From positions 1 through 34,061 of the forward strand of contig JADFQO010000030.1 in the NCBI GenBank assembly GCA_022561775.1: DNA of 34,061 bases, written 5' to 3'. Below are positions 9,984 through 17,890 of this stretch, piece by piece. A program made the translations under genes and the position numbers. Each line of letters opens with the position of its first letter. Positions within the stretch are counted from its first letter, which is position 1. The notes beneath the pieces were generated by a model. The model saw only the letters and a program-made list of their open reading frames with translations. It was not told where the DNA came from and did not search any database. The stretch is from Myxococcales bacterium (GTDB lineage: Bacteria; Myxococcota_A; UBA9160; SMWR01).

Positions 9984-10652
9984 CTAGTCCTCCGTTCCCT
10001 CGAGCTGCGCGATGATGGTACTCCCAGCGCGCACGCGATCGCGCGCTTTCACCTTCGCGACCGCGGTCAGCGGCAAGAGCACGTCTGTCCGGGAGCCAAA
10101 GCGGATCAACCCGTAGCGGTCGCCGCGTCGGACCCAGTCGCCTAGCTGAGCATGACAGACGATTCGGCGCGCGATCAGGCCCGCGATCTGGACGACCTGA
10201 AAACGCAGTCCCGCTGCCGTTTCGAGCGTCAGCGCACAACGCGCGTTCTCGGCCTCGGCCCTCGGGTTGAAGGCCGCCAGGAAGGCTTGCCCGCCCCAAT
10301 CTTTGGCGACGACCCGACCCGCCAGCGGGCAGCGGTTGACGTGCACGTCCAAGACCGAAAGGAAGATGCCGATGCGCAGCCACTTGTTGCCGTCGGACCC
10401 TTCGATCTCCGCGACGTCGATCACGCGCCCATCGGCGGGCGCGACGACGCTGTTTTCGCCACCCGCGATTTCGCGGGGCGGGTTGCGAAAGAAGCAGGCC
10501 ACGAAGACCGTGAGACCCAGCAGGCAGAAACCCGCGGCCGTCCAGCCCAGCAGACCGAAGGCCCCCGCGAGCGCCAGTGGGGCCGCGCCGAGCGCAAACG
10601 CATCGCGGACCACGAACTCGGTGGGCCGCTCGGCGAATTGCGCCCGGGTCAC
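9984..10652 (-). CDS. psd: Phosphatidylserine decarboxylase
   Basis: It decarboxylates phosphatidylserine to phosphatidylethanolamine using a pyruvoyl group made by self-cleavage. The cleavage site is the Gly-Ser in LIRFGSRTD near the C-terminus. VAPADGRV, the His in DVHVNRCPLAG and two N-terminal hydrophobic stretches fit the short form. The start is uncertain: tandem GTGs lie at 10655 and 10652, and AGGGGG stands five bases before the second. The frame extends to 10718 without a good start. About 20 N-terminal residues and the ribosome site come from dispersed repeat B, so a later GTG at about 10613 (in EFVVRDAF) cannot be excluded. Confidence 0.9.
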   Translation of the reverse strand: MTRAQFAERPTEFVVRDAFALGAAPLALAGAFGLLGWTAAGFCLLGLTVFVACFFRNPPREIAGGENSVVAPADGRVIDVAEIEGSDGNKWLRIGIFLSVLDVHVNRCPLAGRVVAKDWGGQAFLAAFNPRAEAENARCALTLETAAGLRFQVVQIAGLIARRIVCHAQLGDWVRRGDRYGLIRFGSRTDVLLPLTAVAKVKARDRVRAGSTIIAQLEGTED

Positions 10653-10741
10653 CACATCCCCCTCTGCACACCACCGCGATCGCCGAAGCCATGCGCCTCC
10701 AATCGAAGAGGGGCGCAATACAACATTGGCGAGCGCAGCTC
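10633..10741 (-). repeat. Dispersed repeat copy B, overlapping the psd start
   Basis: Partner of copy A (3342-3447), about 70% identical by eye and in the same orientation. It runs from GAGCTGCGCTCG through ATGGCTTCGG to the GACCCGGGCGC end. Bases 10634-10654 on the plus strand match the 3' 21 bases of tRNA-Arg(CCG) with one mismatch. Here the repeat supplies the ribosome site and first codons of psd. The rest of the ilvC-psd gap shows nothing else. Confidence 0.5.
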
Positions 10742-10787
10742 GCCCGCGAAGATCGGCGCGACTGCTGCGGTTTCAGAGTCCGCCATT

Positions 10788-11810
10788 TCAGTTCTTCGAG
10801 CGGTCGACCAAGCGCTCTTCCTTCAACCAGGGCATGAGGTTGCGCAGCTTGGCGCCGACCTCCTCCATCGGGTGACTCTTCCCTTGTTTGCGCAGCGCTC
10901 GAAACTGGACGTTGCCGGATCGATTTTCGAGGATGAATTCCTTCGCAAAGGCGCCGGACTGGATTTCGCGGAGAATCTCCTGCATCCGCTCCCTCACACC
11001 GGCGTCGATGATCCGCGGCCCGCGGGTGAGGTCGCCGTACTCGGCGGTATTCGAAACCGAGTAACGCATGTTGGAGACACCGCCTTCGTAGATCAGGTCG
11101 ACGATGAGCTTGACCTCGTGGATCGTCTCGAAATACGCCATCTCGGGGGAGTAACCGGCCTCGACCAGGGTCTCGTAGCCGGCGCTCATCAGCGCCGTGA
11201 GCCCGCCGCAAAGCACCGCCTGTTCACCGAACAGGTCCGTCTCGGTCTCTTCGCGGAAGGTGGTCTCGATGATCCCCGCGCGGCCCGCACCGATGCCCTT
11301 CGCGTAGGCGAGTGCGATCTGAAGCGTGTCGCCCGAGGGATCCGCTGAAACCGCGACGAGCGACGGCACGCCGCGCCCCTGCTCGTAGTGGGCGCGCACG
11401 GTGTGGCCGGGGCCCTTCGGCGCAACCATGAAGACGTTGATGTCCTCCGCGGGCTCGATCGCCCCGAAGTGGATATTGAAGCCGTGGGCAACCGCTAGGT
11501 AGTTGCCCGGTTGCAGGTTCGGGCAGATCTGCTCCTCGTAGACCTGGGCGGCAACCTCGTCGGGCAGCGTCAGCATGACGATGTCCGCCTCGCGCGCGGC
11601 TTCCGCGGGCGACGACACCCGCAGCCCCGCGGCTTCGGCCTTCTCGCAGGACGGCGAGTCTTTGCGCAAGCCGACCACGACGCCGACCCCGGAGGCCTGG
11701 AGGTTCTGGGCGTGTGCGTGCCCCTGGCTCCCGTAGCCGATCACCCCGACGGTCTTGCCGTCGAGGCGTCCGAGATCTGCGTCCTTGTCGTAATAGATGT
11801 TCAGCGCCAT
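10788..11810 (-). CDS. ilvC: Ketol-acid reductoisomerase (class I)
   Basis: It performs alkyl migration and NADPH reduction in valine and isoleucine synthesis. The 340-aa length is that of the short class I enzyme. The nucleotide site is [18 protein letters not shown] near residue 20. [12 protein letters not shown], the metal-binding [16 protein letters not shown] and the knotted-domain segment [19 protein letters not shown] are present. The ATG at 11810 is preceded by GGGAGGG; an upstream GTG would add 20 unsupported residues. It is the first gene of the ilvC-psd-pssA-leuA-leuB unit, behind a 150-nt leader. Confidence 0.97.
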   Translation of the reverse strand: MALNIYYDKDADLGRLDGKTVGVIGYGSQGHAHAQNLQASGVGVVVGLRKDSPSCEKAEAAGLRVSSPAEAAREADIVMLTLPDEVAAQVYEEQICPNLQPGNYLAVAHGFNIHFGAIEPAEDINVFMVAPKGPGHTVRAHYEQGRGVPSLVAVSADPSGDTLQIALAYAKGIGAGRAGIIETTFREETETDLFGEQAVLCGGLTALMSAGYETLVEAGYSPEMAYFETIHEVKLIVDLIYEGGVSNMRYSVSNTAEYGDLTRGPRIIDAGVRERMQEILREIQSGAFAKEFILENRSGNVQFRALRKQGKSHPMEEVGAKLRNLMPWLKEERLVDRSKN

Positions 11811-11962
11811 GGATTTCGCCCTCCCGCGATAGACTCGAATCCGGGCGGCGATGCCCGGCCGAGTGCTCACTCTGACACAGCCCCCGTACCGCGCAGCCGA
11901 GCGCGACCTCTCGGGAGACGGCCCTTGAAAGCGCTTCGGCCGATTCCCGAAGACGCTGGGTA
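11811..11962 (-). promoter_or_regulatory. Structured leader of ilvC
   Basis: The probable untranslated leader, about 150 nt, contains a hairpin with arms CTTCGG/CCGAAG. Nearer the gene is a second with arms CCGGGC/GCCCGG. I see no leader peptide rich in Leu, Ile or Val, no T-box specifier pattern and no T-run, so the control mechanism is unknown. Confidence 0.3.
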
Positions 11963-11968
11963 GATGCG

Positions 11969-11997
11969 AAATTACGCAACGAATCCGGGCATGTCAA
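11969..11997 (-). promoter_or_regulatory. Promoter for the ilvC-leuB unit
   Basis: On the minus strand a perfect -35 box TTGACA (11992-11997) is followed by 17 bases and TAATTT (11969-11974). Transcription would start near 11962. It is the only good promoter seen upstream of ilvC. Confidence 0.65.
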
Positions 11998-12034
11998 AGA
12001 CCGGCTTCGGCACGTCGCGCGCAACTCTCAAGCC

Positions 12035-12176
12035 GCTTTGGGTGGCCGTTAAATCGGTTTGGGCGACCGTTATGCCGCTTTGGGTGGCCGTCAAGTCGCT
12101 TTGGGTGGCCGTCAAGTCGCTTTGGGTGGCCATTAAATCGGTTTGGGTGGCCGTTACATCGGTTTGGGTGGCCGCG
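12035..12176. repeat. 21-bp tandem repeat, about 6.7 units
   Basis: Six full units start at 12035, 12056, 12077, 12098, 12119 and 12140, with a partial unit at 12161-12176. The plus-strand consensus is G(C/G)TTTGGGTGGCCGTNAA followed by (A/G)TC. Units 3 and 4 are identical and the others differ at a few positions. The array begins inside the last codons of tsaB. In that frame units end in TAA or TGA, or lack a stop, so the array supplies tsaB's last residues and its stop. It fills most of the space between tsaB and the ilvC promoter. Confidence 0.93.
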
Positions 12177-12891
12177 GCGCGGGCTCGAAGCGCTCTCCCG
12201 TCCGCTGTACCTCAGCCTCCGCGCGGCGCAGGTAGTGGGGAACGAGTTGCGCGGCACGCACCCACCGCCCGCTGGCCAGCCGCTCGACGCCGAGGGCTCC
12301 GACGTGTCGCGCGCTCGCGCTGCCCTCGGGCGGCGGCAGCAGCGCAACACCCTCGCCGAGCGCGGCCGCAACCACCTCCCCGCAGATCGTCGCACCCTCG
12401 CCCACCAGCAAGCAGGGGGGCCGGATCCTCGCGCAGAGCGCTTCGGGGGTGTAGACGCCCTCGGGCAGGACGACCTGCCGGCGGGGGCCAGCCGCATAGG
12501 CGGCCGCGTAGACCTCTCCGCGGCGGGCGTCGAGCATCGGCACGACGAGTCGATCCGTCGGGCCTGCCGCGCGTGCAAGCGCCGCCAGCGTCGAAACGGG
12601 GGCGATCGGAAGACCCGTGTCGAACGCGAGTCCCTTGACGGTCGCGATTCCGACGCGGAGGCTCGTGAAAGAGCCGGGACCGATCGAGATCGCGAATGCC
12701 TCGAGTTCCCCGAGCGCCACGCCCGCGCGCTCCAGCAGCGTATCCACGGCGGGTAGCAGCGTCTCGGCAGCGGGACCCGCGGAGGCCGAAACCTCGTCGA
12801 CGAGGTCCTCTCCGCGCAACAGCGCGACACTCAAATCCGCGGTCGCAGCCTCCAGAGCGAGAACCAGCGGCGACGAACGCCGAGCCGTCAA
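12154..12891 (-). CDS. tsaB: tRNA threonylcarbamoyladenosine synthesis protein TsaB
   Basis: A partner of TsaD in making t6A37 on ANN-reading tRNAs. The 245-aa protein has the ASKHA-fold N-terminus LVLALEAATADLSVAL and the diagnostic SIGPGSFTSLRVGIATVKGL. MLDARRGEVYAAAY follows. The likely start is TTG at 12891, whose last two bases overlap the rseP stop; GGAGG lies three bases upstream. No ATG or GTG fits the domain start. The last residues (RPPKPM) and the stop are read from the 21-bp repeat array. It sits where many relatives have other envelope genes after rseP. Confidence 0.92.
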   Translation of the reverse strand: MTARRSSPLVLALEAATADLSVALLRGEDLVDEVSASAGPAAETLLPAVDTLLERAGVALGELEAFAISIGPGSFTSLRVGIATVKGLAFDTGLPIAPVSTLAALARAAGPTDRLVVPMLDARRGEVYAAAYAAGPRRQVVLPEGVYTPEALCARIRPPCLLVGEGATICGEVVAAALGEGVALLPPPEGSASARHVGALGVERLASGRWVRAAQLVPHYLRRAEAEVQRTGERFEPAPRPPKPM

Positions 12892-14582
12892 AGGCCTCCG
12901 GTCAGCCAATCGACCACTCGGGACCAGTTGCGAGAGATGTCGTTCCAGAACGCGAAGCCCATGATCACGACGAGCATCGTGAAACCGATCTGTTGGATGC
13001 ATTCGCGGGTCCGCAGCGAAAGGCGCTCGTTGCGAACGCCCTCGACGAGGAAGACGACCGCCTGCCCTCCATCGAGGAGCGGGATCGGCAACAGGTTCAG
13101 GATGCCGAGGTTGATGCTGATCAGGATGAGCGTCTGCAGGTAGTCCATCCAACCCCGCTCGAGGGCCTTGCCCGCGATTTCCGCGATGCCGATGGGCCCT
13201 GCGAGTTGGTTGCGGGGAACGTCGCCGGTGATCAACTTGCCGAGGCCACGAATGAACAGCTGCGTGATCTCGACGGTCATCGCGACCGCCCGCGGCACCG
13301 CGACCAGCGGATTCACGACCTGTTCGAAACCGATGCTGCCGGGCACCGCCAGAAAATTGTTGCCCACGATCCCGATCCGGTAACGCGACACTTCGATGCC
13401 AAAGCCGGTCAAATCGGTCTGGACCAGCGCGGGCTTGACACTGACATCGAGCGTTTCACCATCGCGCAAAACGCTGAGTGCGAGGCTACGGCCGCCGCTC
13501 GTGCGAACCAAATCGGCAAACGACTCGAAGCTGCGCGTCGGCACGCCGTCGACACCCTGAATCAGATCTCCGGTTCGAAGGCCGACTTCCGCAGCCGGAG
13601 AGTCGTCGGTCACCTCCGCGATCAGCACGTCCGCGCGGATGACGCCGAGGCTCTCGAGGTCTCCGAGTGCGGGAACCCGCAGGGTCACGTCTTCGGCGGT
13701 CTCGCGTCCGCGCGCGAGCGCGATCGAAACCTCTCCGCCACGACCGGCCGCCGCGTAGGCGTCGGCAAACGCGTACCAATCAGCGACGGGCTCTCCCGCG
13801 ACCTCGGTGACCCGATCCCCCGTACGCAGGCCTGCGCGATAGCCGGGCAGAGCGCGATTGCTCGTGGCGACCATCGCCTGAGGGTGGCGGTGATAGAGGC
13901 CCAACCAGCCCACCGGTACGAGTTCCCCGAAGGGGTCCGATCGCTGGCGGGATTCGAGCGATAGCCGCGCGGTCTCCTTCACACCGTCGCGCTCGTACTG
14001 GATCGCGAGTTCGCCGCTCGTGTGCGCAGCGAGCGCGGCGCGGATCTGCCTCCACCATTGCACGGGCGTGCCGTCGATCGCGGTCACGCGGTCGTTCGGC
14101 CGCAGACCTGCGGCGGCCGCGGGCGAGTCGGCCTCGACCTCCCCGATGACCGAATCGGCTTGCGGAAATCCCACCGCGAGAATTCCGGTGTAGATCACCA
14201 CGGGCAGCAGCAGATTCATCGCCGGACCCGCGAAGATCACGACCAGCTTCTGCCAGAGCGGCTTTGCTTCGAGCGTCTCGGTCGGGTGAGCGGCCAGCTC
14301 AGCCGCGGCCTCGGGTTCTGGAATCTCGCTGAGCATCTTCACGAAGCCACCCAGCGGGATCCAGCCGACCAGGTATTCGGTGTGGCCGCGAACCCAGCGC
14401 AGCCGGAACCTCCCGATGCCGACCGGAGAGCCGAAACCGAGCGAGAACTTCAACACGCGAACCCCGCACGCCTTCGCGGCCAGGAAATGACCCAGCTCGT
14501 GGACGAAGATCAGCACGCCGAGCATCACCACGAAAGCGAATGCATAACTCGACACCTGGAAGGCTCCGTCGATGAAATTCAC
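12888..14582 (-). CDS. rseP: RIP zinc metalloprotease RseP (site-2 protease)
   Basis: An inner-membrane protease that cuts transmembrane segments, such as anti-sigma factors and signal-peptide remnants. The 564-aa protein begins with a helix carrying HELGHF, the HEXXH zinc site. Two PDZ domains follow (ADSPAAAAGLRPNDRV and DDSPAAEVGLRTGDLI mark their ligand-binding repeats). A C-terminal helix holds the third ligand in LPIPLLDGGQ. It is longer than E. coli RseP (450 aa), apparently through extra sequence around the PDZ region. The GTG start at 14582 overlaps the dxr stop by four bases (GTGA). An upstream ATG has no support. Confidence 0.95.
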   Translation of the reverse strand: MNFIDGAFQVSSYAFAFVVMLGVLIFVHELGHFLAAKACGVRVLKFSLGFGSPVGIGRFRLRWVRGHTEYLVGWIPLGGFVKMLSEIPEPEAAAELAAHPTETLEAKPLWQKLVVIFAGPAMNLLLPVVIYTGILAVGFPQADSVIGEVEADSPAAAAGLRPNDRVTAIDGTPVQWWRQIRAALAAHTSGELAIQYERDGVKETARLSLESRQRSDPFGELVPVGWLGLYHRHPQAMVATSNRALPGYRAGLRTGDRVTEVAGEPVADWYAFADAYAAAGRGGEVSIALARGRETAEDVTLRVPALGDLESLGVIRADVLIAEVTDDSPAAEVGLRTGDLIQGVDGVPTRSFESFADLVRTSGGRSLALSVLRDGETLDVSVKPALVQTDLTGFGIEVSRYRIGIVGNNFLAVPGSIGFEQVVNPLVAVPRAVAMTVEITQLFIRGLGKLITGDVPRNQLAGPIGIAEIAGKALERGWMDYLQTLILISINLGILNLLPIPLLDGGQAVVFLVEGVRNERLSLRTRECIQQIGFTMLVVIMGFAFWNDISRNWSRVVDWLTGGL

Positions 14583-15781
14583 GCTGCGCCCCCGTAGCTG
14601 CCCGCGATCCACTTGCGAGCGCAGTTTCGCGCCCAGTCGTCCGCCTCCATCACGTCCGCGAGGTCGCGGAGCGGTCCCGACCCGCCGCGGCCGACATGGG
14701 AGTTGAGAACGGCCCCGTTGGTCGCCGCGATCTCGGGGAAGCGGATGCGCCCATCGAGGAACGCGGCGACCGCAATCTCATTGGCGGCGTTGACGACCGC
14801 GGGCGCCGCCTCATCGGCGCGCAGCGCCTCGAAGGCGAGGTCGAGGCACGGAAAGCGCTTGCGATCCGGCGTCTCGAAGTCCATTCGCCCGAGTGCCGGG
14901 AGATCGAGTACTGGCAAATCGAGTTCGAGCCGCTCCGGGTAGGCGAGCGCAACCGCAATCGGAACACGCATGTCGGGCAAGCCGAGCTGCGCGAGTACCG
15001 ACGTATCCACGAACTCGACGAGCGAGTGGATGATCGACTGGGGATGGACGACGACGTCCACCCGTTCCGGCGGAATGTCGAACAGCCAGCGCGCCTCGAT
15101 CACCTCGAGCCCCTTGTTCATCAGCGTCGCCGAGTCGATGGTGATCTTCGGCCCCATGGCCCAGTTGGGGTGGTTCAAGGCCTGCTCGATGGTCGCTCCG
15201 GCGATCTGCTCGGCGGACCAGGTGCGAAACGGCCCCCCCGACGCCGTCAGAATCAGGCGCGCCACGTCCTCGATCCGCTGGCCGCAGAGCGCCTGGAAGA
15301 TCGCGCTGTGCTCACTGTCGACAGGCAGCAGTGCCACGCCGTGCGCCTTCACCTCGCGCAGCACGAGGGCGCCCGCCATCACCATCACTTCTTTGTTGGC
15401 GAGCGCGATGTCTCGGCCCGCCCGGATGGCCGCGAGGGTCGGCGCCAAGCCCAGTGCACCGACCAGTCCGGAGACCACGAGGTCCGCGGGGTACTCAGCG
15501 ACCGCGTTCAGCCCCTCGTTCCCGACGAGCAGCTCGACTTTTTGCGAACCGAGGCGTTCGCGCAACTCGGCGGCCCCGTTCTCGTCGGCAACCGACACGA
15601 GCTCGGGGCGGAAGCGACGAACCTGATCGGCCAGTTTTTCGATGTTGCGCCCCGCCCCGAGCGCAACCACCTCGAAGCGCGAGGACGCGGCCGCGGCGAC
15701 GGCCAGGGTCTGCTCGCCAATCGATCCGGTGCTTCCGAGCAACGAGATCCGCTTGCTGCCGAGGGTCTCAGCGGCCGCCAT
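14579..15781 (-). CDS. dxr: 1-deoxy-D-xylulose 5-phosphate reductoisomerase
   Basis: It makes 2-C-methyl-D-erythritol 4-phosphate, the committed step of the MEP isoprenoid pathway. The 400-aa protein has the NADPH motif SLLGSTGSIGEQTL, ALANKEVMVMAG, LLPVDSEHSAIFQ and the substrate loop TASGGPFR. NHPNWAMGPKITIDSATLMNKGLE is also intact. The ATG at 15781 fits the family N-terminus and overlaps the end of uppS by 14 bp. cdsA, which usually lies between uppS and dxr in this cluster, is absent. Confidence 0.96.
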   Translation of the reverse strand: MAAAETLGSKRISLLGSTGSIGEQTLAVAAAASSRFEVVALGAGRNIEKLADQVRRFRPELVSVADENGAAELRERLGSQKVELLVGNEGLNAVAEYPADLVVSGLVGALGLAPTLAAIRAGRDIALANKEVMVMAGALVLREVKAHGVALLPVDSEHSAIFQALCGQRIEDVARLILTASGGPFRTWSAEQIAGATIEQALNHPNWAMGPKITIDSATLMNKGLEVIEARWLFDIPPERVDVVVHPQSIIHSLVEFVDTSVLAQLGLPDMRVPIAVALAYPERLELDLPVLDLPALGRMDFETPDRKRFPCLDLAFEALRADEAAPAVVNAANEIAVAAFLDGRIRFPEIAATNGAVLNSHVGRGGSGPLRDLADVMEADDWARNCARKWIAGSYGGAA

Positions 15782-16526
15782 CTCTCGCCCCGCGCACCTG
15801 CTCACTCGTCAGACCGAAACGCCGCTCGCGGCTCTGGTAGTCGCGAACCGCATCGATCAGATCGCGCTCGCCGAAATCCGGCCACATCACACCGGTGCTG
15901 TAGATCTCCGTGTAGGCGATCTGCCAGAGCAGAAAGTTGGAAACCCTCAGCTCGGCCCCGGTTCGGATCAGCAAGTCCGGATCGGGCATCTCCGGGTCGT
16001 AGAGATAGGCGGCAAACGTCTTTTCGTCGACGCTCTCGGGATCGATCTTTCCGAGCTCCGCATCTCGCAGCAGCTTGCGCGTCGCATCGACGATCTCCGA
16101 ACGCCCCCCGTAGGAAAGCGCGAAGACCAGGGTCATGTTTGGGTTGTTCCGGGTTCGCTCGATCGCTTGATCAACCTTATTGCGAATTCGAGCGGGCAGC
16201 CGATCCGGTCGACCGATGGAGCGCAGCCGGATGCCCTTCTCCATCACCTCGTCGATTTCGAGTTCCAGGTAGCGCTCGAGCAGTCCCATCAGTGAAGCAA
16301 CTTCCAACTTGGGGCGGTTCCAATTCTCGAGCGAGAACGCGTAGAGGGTGAGCCAGCGGACACCGAGATCGGCCGCGCTGCGGACGACGGACCGCAACGC
16401 ATCGAGCCCCTTCTTATGACCCTCGTTTCGGGAAATCCCGCGCGCCTGGGCCCAGCGCCCGTTGCCATCCATGATGATGGCAATGTGTCTGGGAATACGC
16501 TCATAGATCAACGAGGACTCGATCAT
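15768..16526 (-). CDS. uppS: Isoprenyl transferase (undecaprenyl diphosphate synthase type)
   Basis: A cis-prenyltransferase that extends farnesyl diphosphate to the lipid carrier of peptidoglycan synthesis. Catalytic HIAIIMDGNGRWAQ, YAFSLENWNRP and the C-terminal RTGAELRVSNFLLWQ and WPDF motifs are all present; the length is about 252 aa. The ATG at 16526 has AGG seven bases upstream inside the frr tail. A GTG two codons earlier overlaps the frr stop and is an alternative. Its product serves the lipid cycle while dxr next door feeds the isoprenoid pool. Confidence 0.95.
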   Translation of the reverse strand: MIESSLIYERIPRHIAIIMDGNGRWAQARGISRNEGHKKGLDALRSVVRSAADLGVRWLTLYAFSLENWNRPKLEVASLMGLLERYLELEIDEVMEKGIRLRSIGRPDRLPARIRNKVDQAIERTRNNPNMTLVFALSYGGRSEIVDATRKLLRDAELGKIDPESVDEKTFAAYLYDPEMPDPDLLIRTGAELRVSNFLLWQIAYTEIYSTGVMWPDFGERDLIDAVRDYQSRERRFGLTSEQVRGARDGGR

Positions 16527-16528
16527 CG

Positions 16529-17098
16529 TCACACCTGGAGGATGTCCTCTTCTTTCTGCGCCGCAATGGCATCGACTTGTTTCACCATGGCATCGGTCAA
16601 TGCTTGAATCTTCTTCTCTTCCCGATGCTTATCGTCCTTCGGCAGCGCCCCTTCGGACTCGAGGTCCTTGAGCATCGAGAGCGCGTCGCGGCGCGACTCG
16701 CGGATGCCCACCTTGTGATCCTCGGCCGCTCGGTGCACCTGCTTGACCAGATCCTTGCGCCGCTCCTCGGTGAGCGGCGGTACCGGCACGCGCACGACCT
16801 TGCCATCGCTGGAGGGAGACAGGCCCAGATCGGCCTTCATGATGGCCTTCTCGATATCGCCGATGGCGCCCTTGTCGTACGGCGAAACGACGATCAAGCG
16901 AGGATCCGGCGTGGTGAGGTTCGCGACTTGATTCAGCGGCGTCGGCGTCCCGTAGTACTCGACCTGGATCCCGTCGAGCAGCGCGACATTCGCGCGTCCG
17001 GTGCGGATCTTCTGGAGTTCCGCCTTGAAGCTTCGAATCGCCTTTTCCATGCCCTCGCGGGCTTCGTCCTGGATCCGCGCGACGTCATCTTCTGGCAT
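16529..17098 (-). CDS. frr: Ribosome recycling factor
   Basis: With EF-G it splits the post-termination ribosome. The 189-aa protein has the long three-helix bundle pattern. KIRTGRANVALLDGIQVEYY, GTPTPLNQVANLTTPD and LTEERRKDLVKQV are the family's most conserved stretches. AGGA lies about ten bases before the ATG. It follows pyrH by 75 bp and is nearly contiguous with uppS. Confidence 0.97.
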   Translation of the reverse strand: MPEDDVARIQDEAREGMEKAIRSFKAELQKIRTGRANVALLDGIQVEYYGTPTPLNQVANLTTPDPRLIVVSPYDKGAIGDIEKAIMKADLGLSPSSDGKVVRVPVPPLTEERRKDLVKQVHRAAEDHKVGIRESRRDALSMLKDLESEGALPKDDKHREEKKIQALTDAMVKQVDAIAAQKEEDILQV

Positions 17099-17173
17099 GC
17101 TGGATGATTCCTCTCGCTCTCGCCCCGAAGCCCCCGGGGCCTGCTCGCTCGAGTCACCGGGGTTCGCGCGCCT

Positions 17174-17890
17174 CTAATCCTCGACCCGTGTACCGACCGC
17201 CTTGCCGGCGGCGAGTTTTCGCAGGTTCCCGGCCTTTTCCATATCGAACACCACGACGGGCATCCGGTTTTCGCGACACAGCGCCAGCGCAGTCTGATCC
17301 ATCACCCGGAGATTCTTGACGAGCGCCTCTTCGTAGGTCAAATGCGAGTAACGGGTCGCGTCGGGATTGGATTTCGGATCCGCGCTGTAGACCCCATCGA
17401 TGCCCTGCTTGGCCATCAAGACGATCTCGGCTTGAACCTCCGCGGCGCGCAACACCGCAGCGGTGTCCGTGGTGAAGTAGGGATTCCCGGTGCCGCCCGC
17501 GAAGACGACCACCCTTCCCTTTTCCAGATGTCGGACCGCGCGGCGGCGGATGTAGGCCTCGGCGACAGTCTTGACCTCGATCGCTGACTGAACCCGGGTG
17601 TCGAGACCTTCTTTTTCGAGCGCGTCCTGCAGAGCCAGCGCATTGATGACGCTGGCCATCATCCCCATGTAGTCGGCGATGGCCCGGTCCATCCCTTCGT
17701 CGGCTGCGGAAATGCCCCGGATGATGTTGCCACCGCCCACCACCACACAGATCTGGATGCCGAGTTCGTGCACCTCGCGTATCTCGGCCGCGGTTCGCCC
17801 GATGACGGTCGGGTTGATCCCGAATCCCGTCTCGCCGGCGAGCTGGCCGCCGGAAAGTTTGATGAGCAACCTTCGATAGGCGGCCTTCAC
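17174..17890 (-). CDS. pyrH: UMP kinase
   Basis: The bacterial amino-acid-kinase-type enzyme that phosphorylates UMP to UDP and thus feeds CTP synthase. The 238-aa protein has RLLIKLSGG at the start, VVVGGGNIIRG, the UMP-binding DYMGMMASVINALALQDAL and FAGGTGNPYFTTDTAA. The GTG start at 17890 overlaps the tsf stop (GTGA), suggesting coupling. Confidence 0.97.
   Translation of the reverse strand: MKAAYRRLLIKLSGGQLAGETGFGINPTVIGRTAAEIREVHELGIQICVVVGGGNIIRGISAADEGMDRAIADYMGMMASVINALALQDALEKEGLDTRVQSAIEVKTVAEAYIRRRAVRHLEKGRVVVFAGGTGNPYFTTDTAAVLRAAEVQAEIVLMAKQGIDGVYSADPKSNPDATRYSHLTYEEALVKNLRVMDQTALALCRENRMPVVVFDMEKAGNLRKLAAGKAVGTRVED

Noticed and set aside
11811..11962. Leader-peptide attenuator or T-box before ilvC
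   Set aside because: No short frame rich in Leu, Ile or Val, no T-box core sequence and no terminator hairpin with T-run could be found.
12035..12176. CRISPR array
   Set aside because: Units are directly adjacent with no spacers and no cas genes are nearby; this is a simple tandem repeat.
11964..12638. Plus-strand frame with LWVAVKS heptapeptide repeats
   Set aside because: The heptads come only from the 21-bp DNA repeat, and the rest of the frame is antisense to tsaB. There is no ribosome site or recognisable domain.
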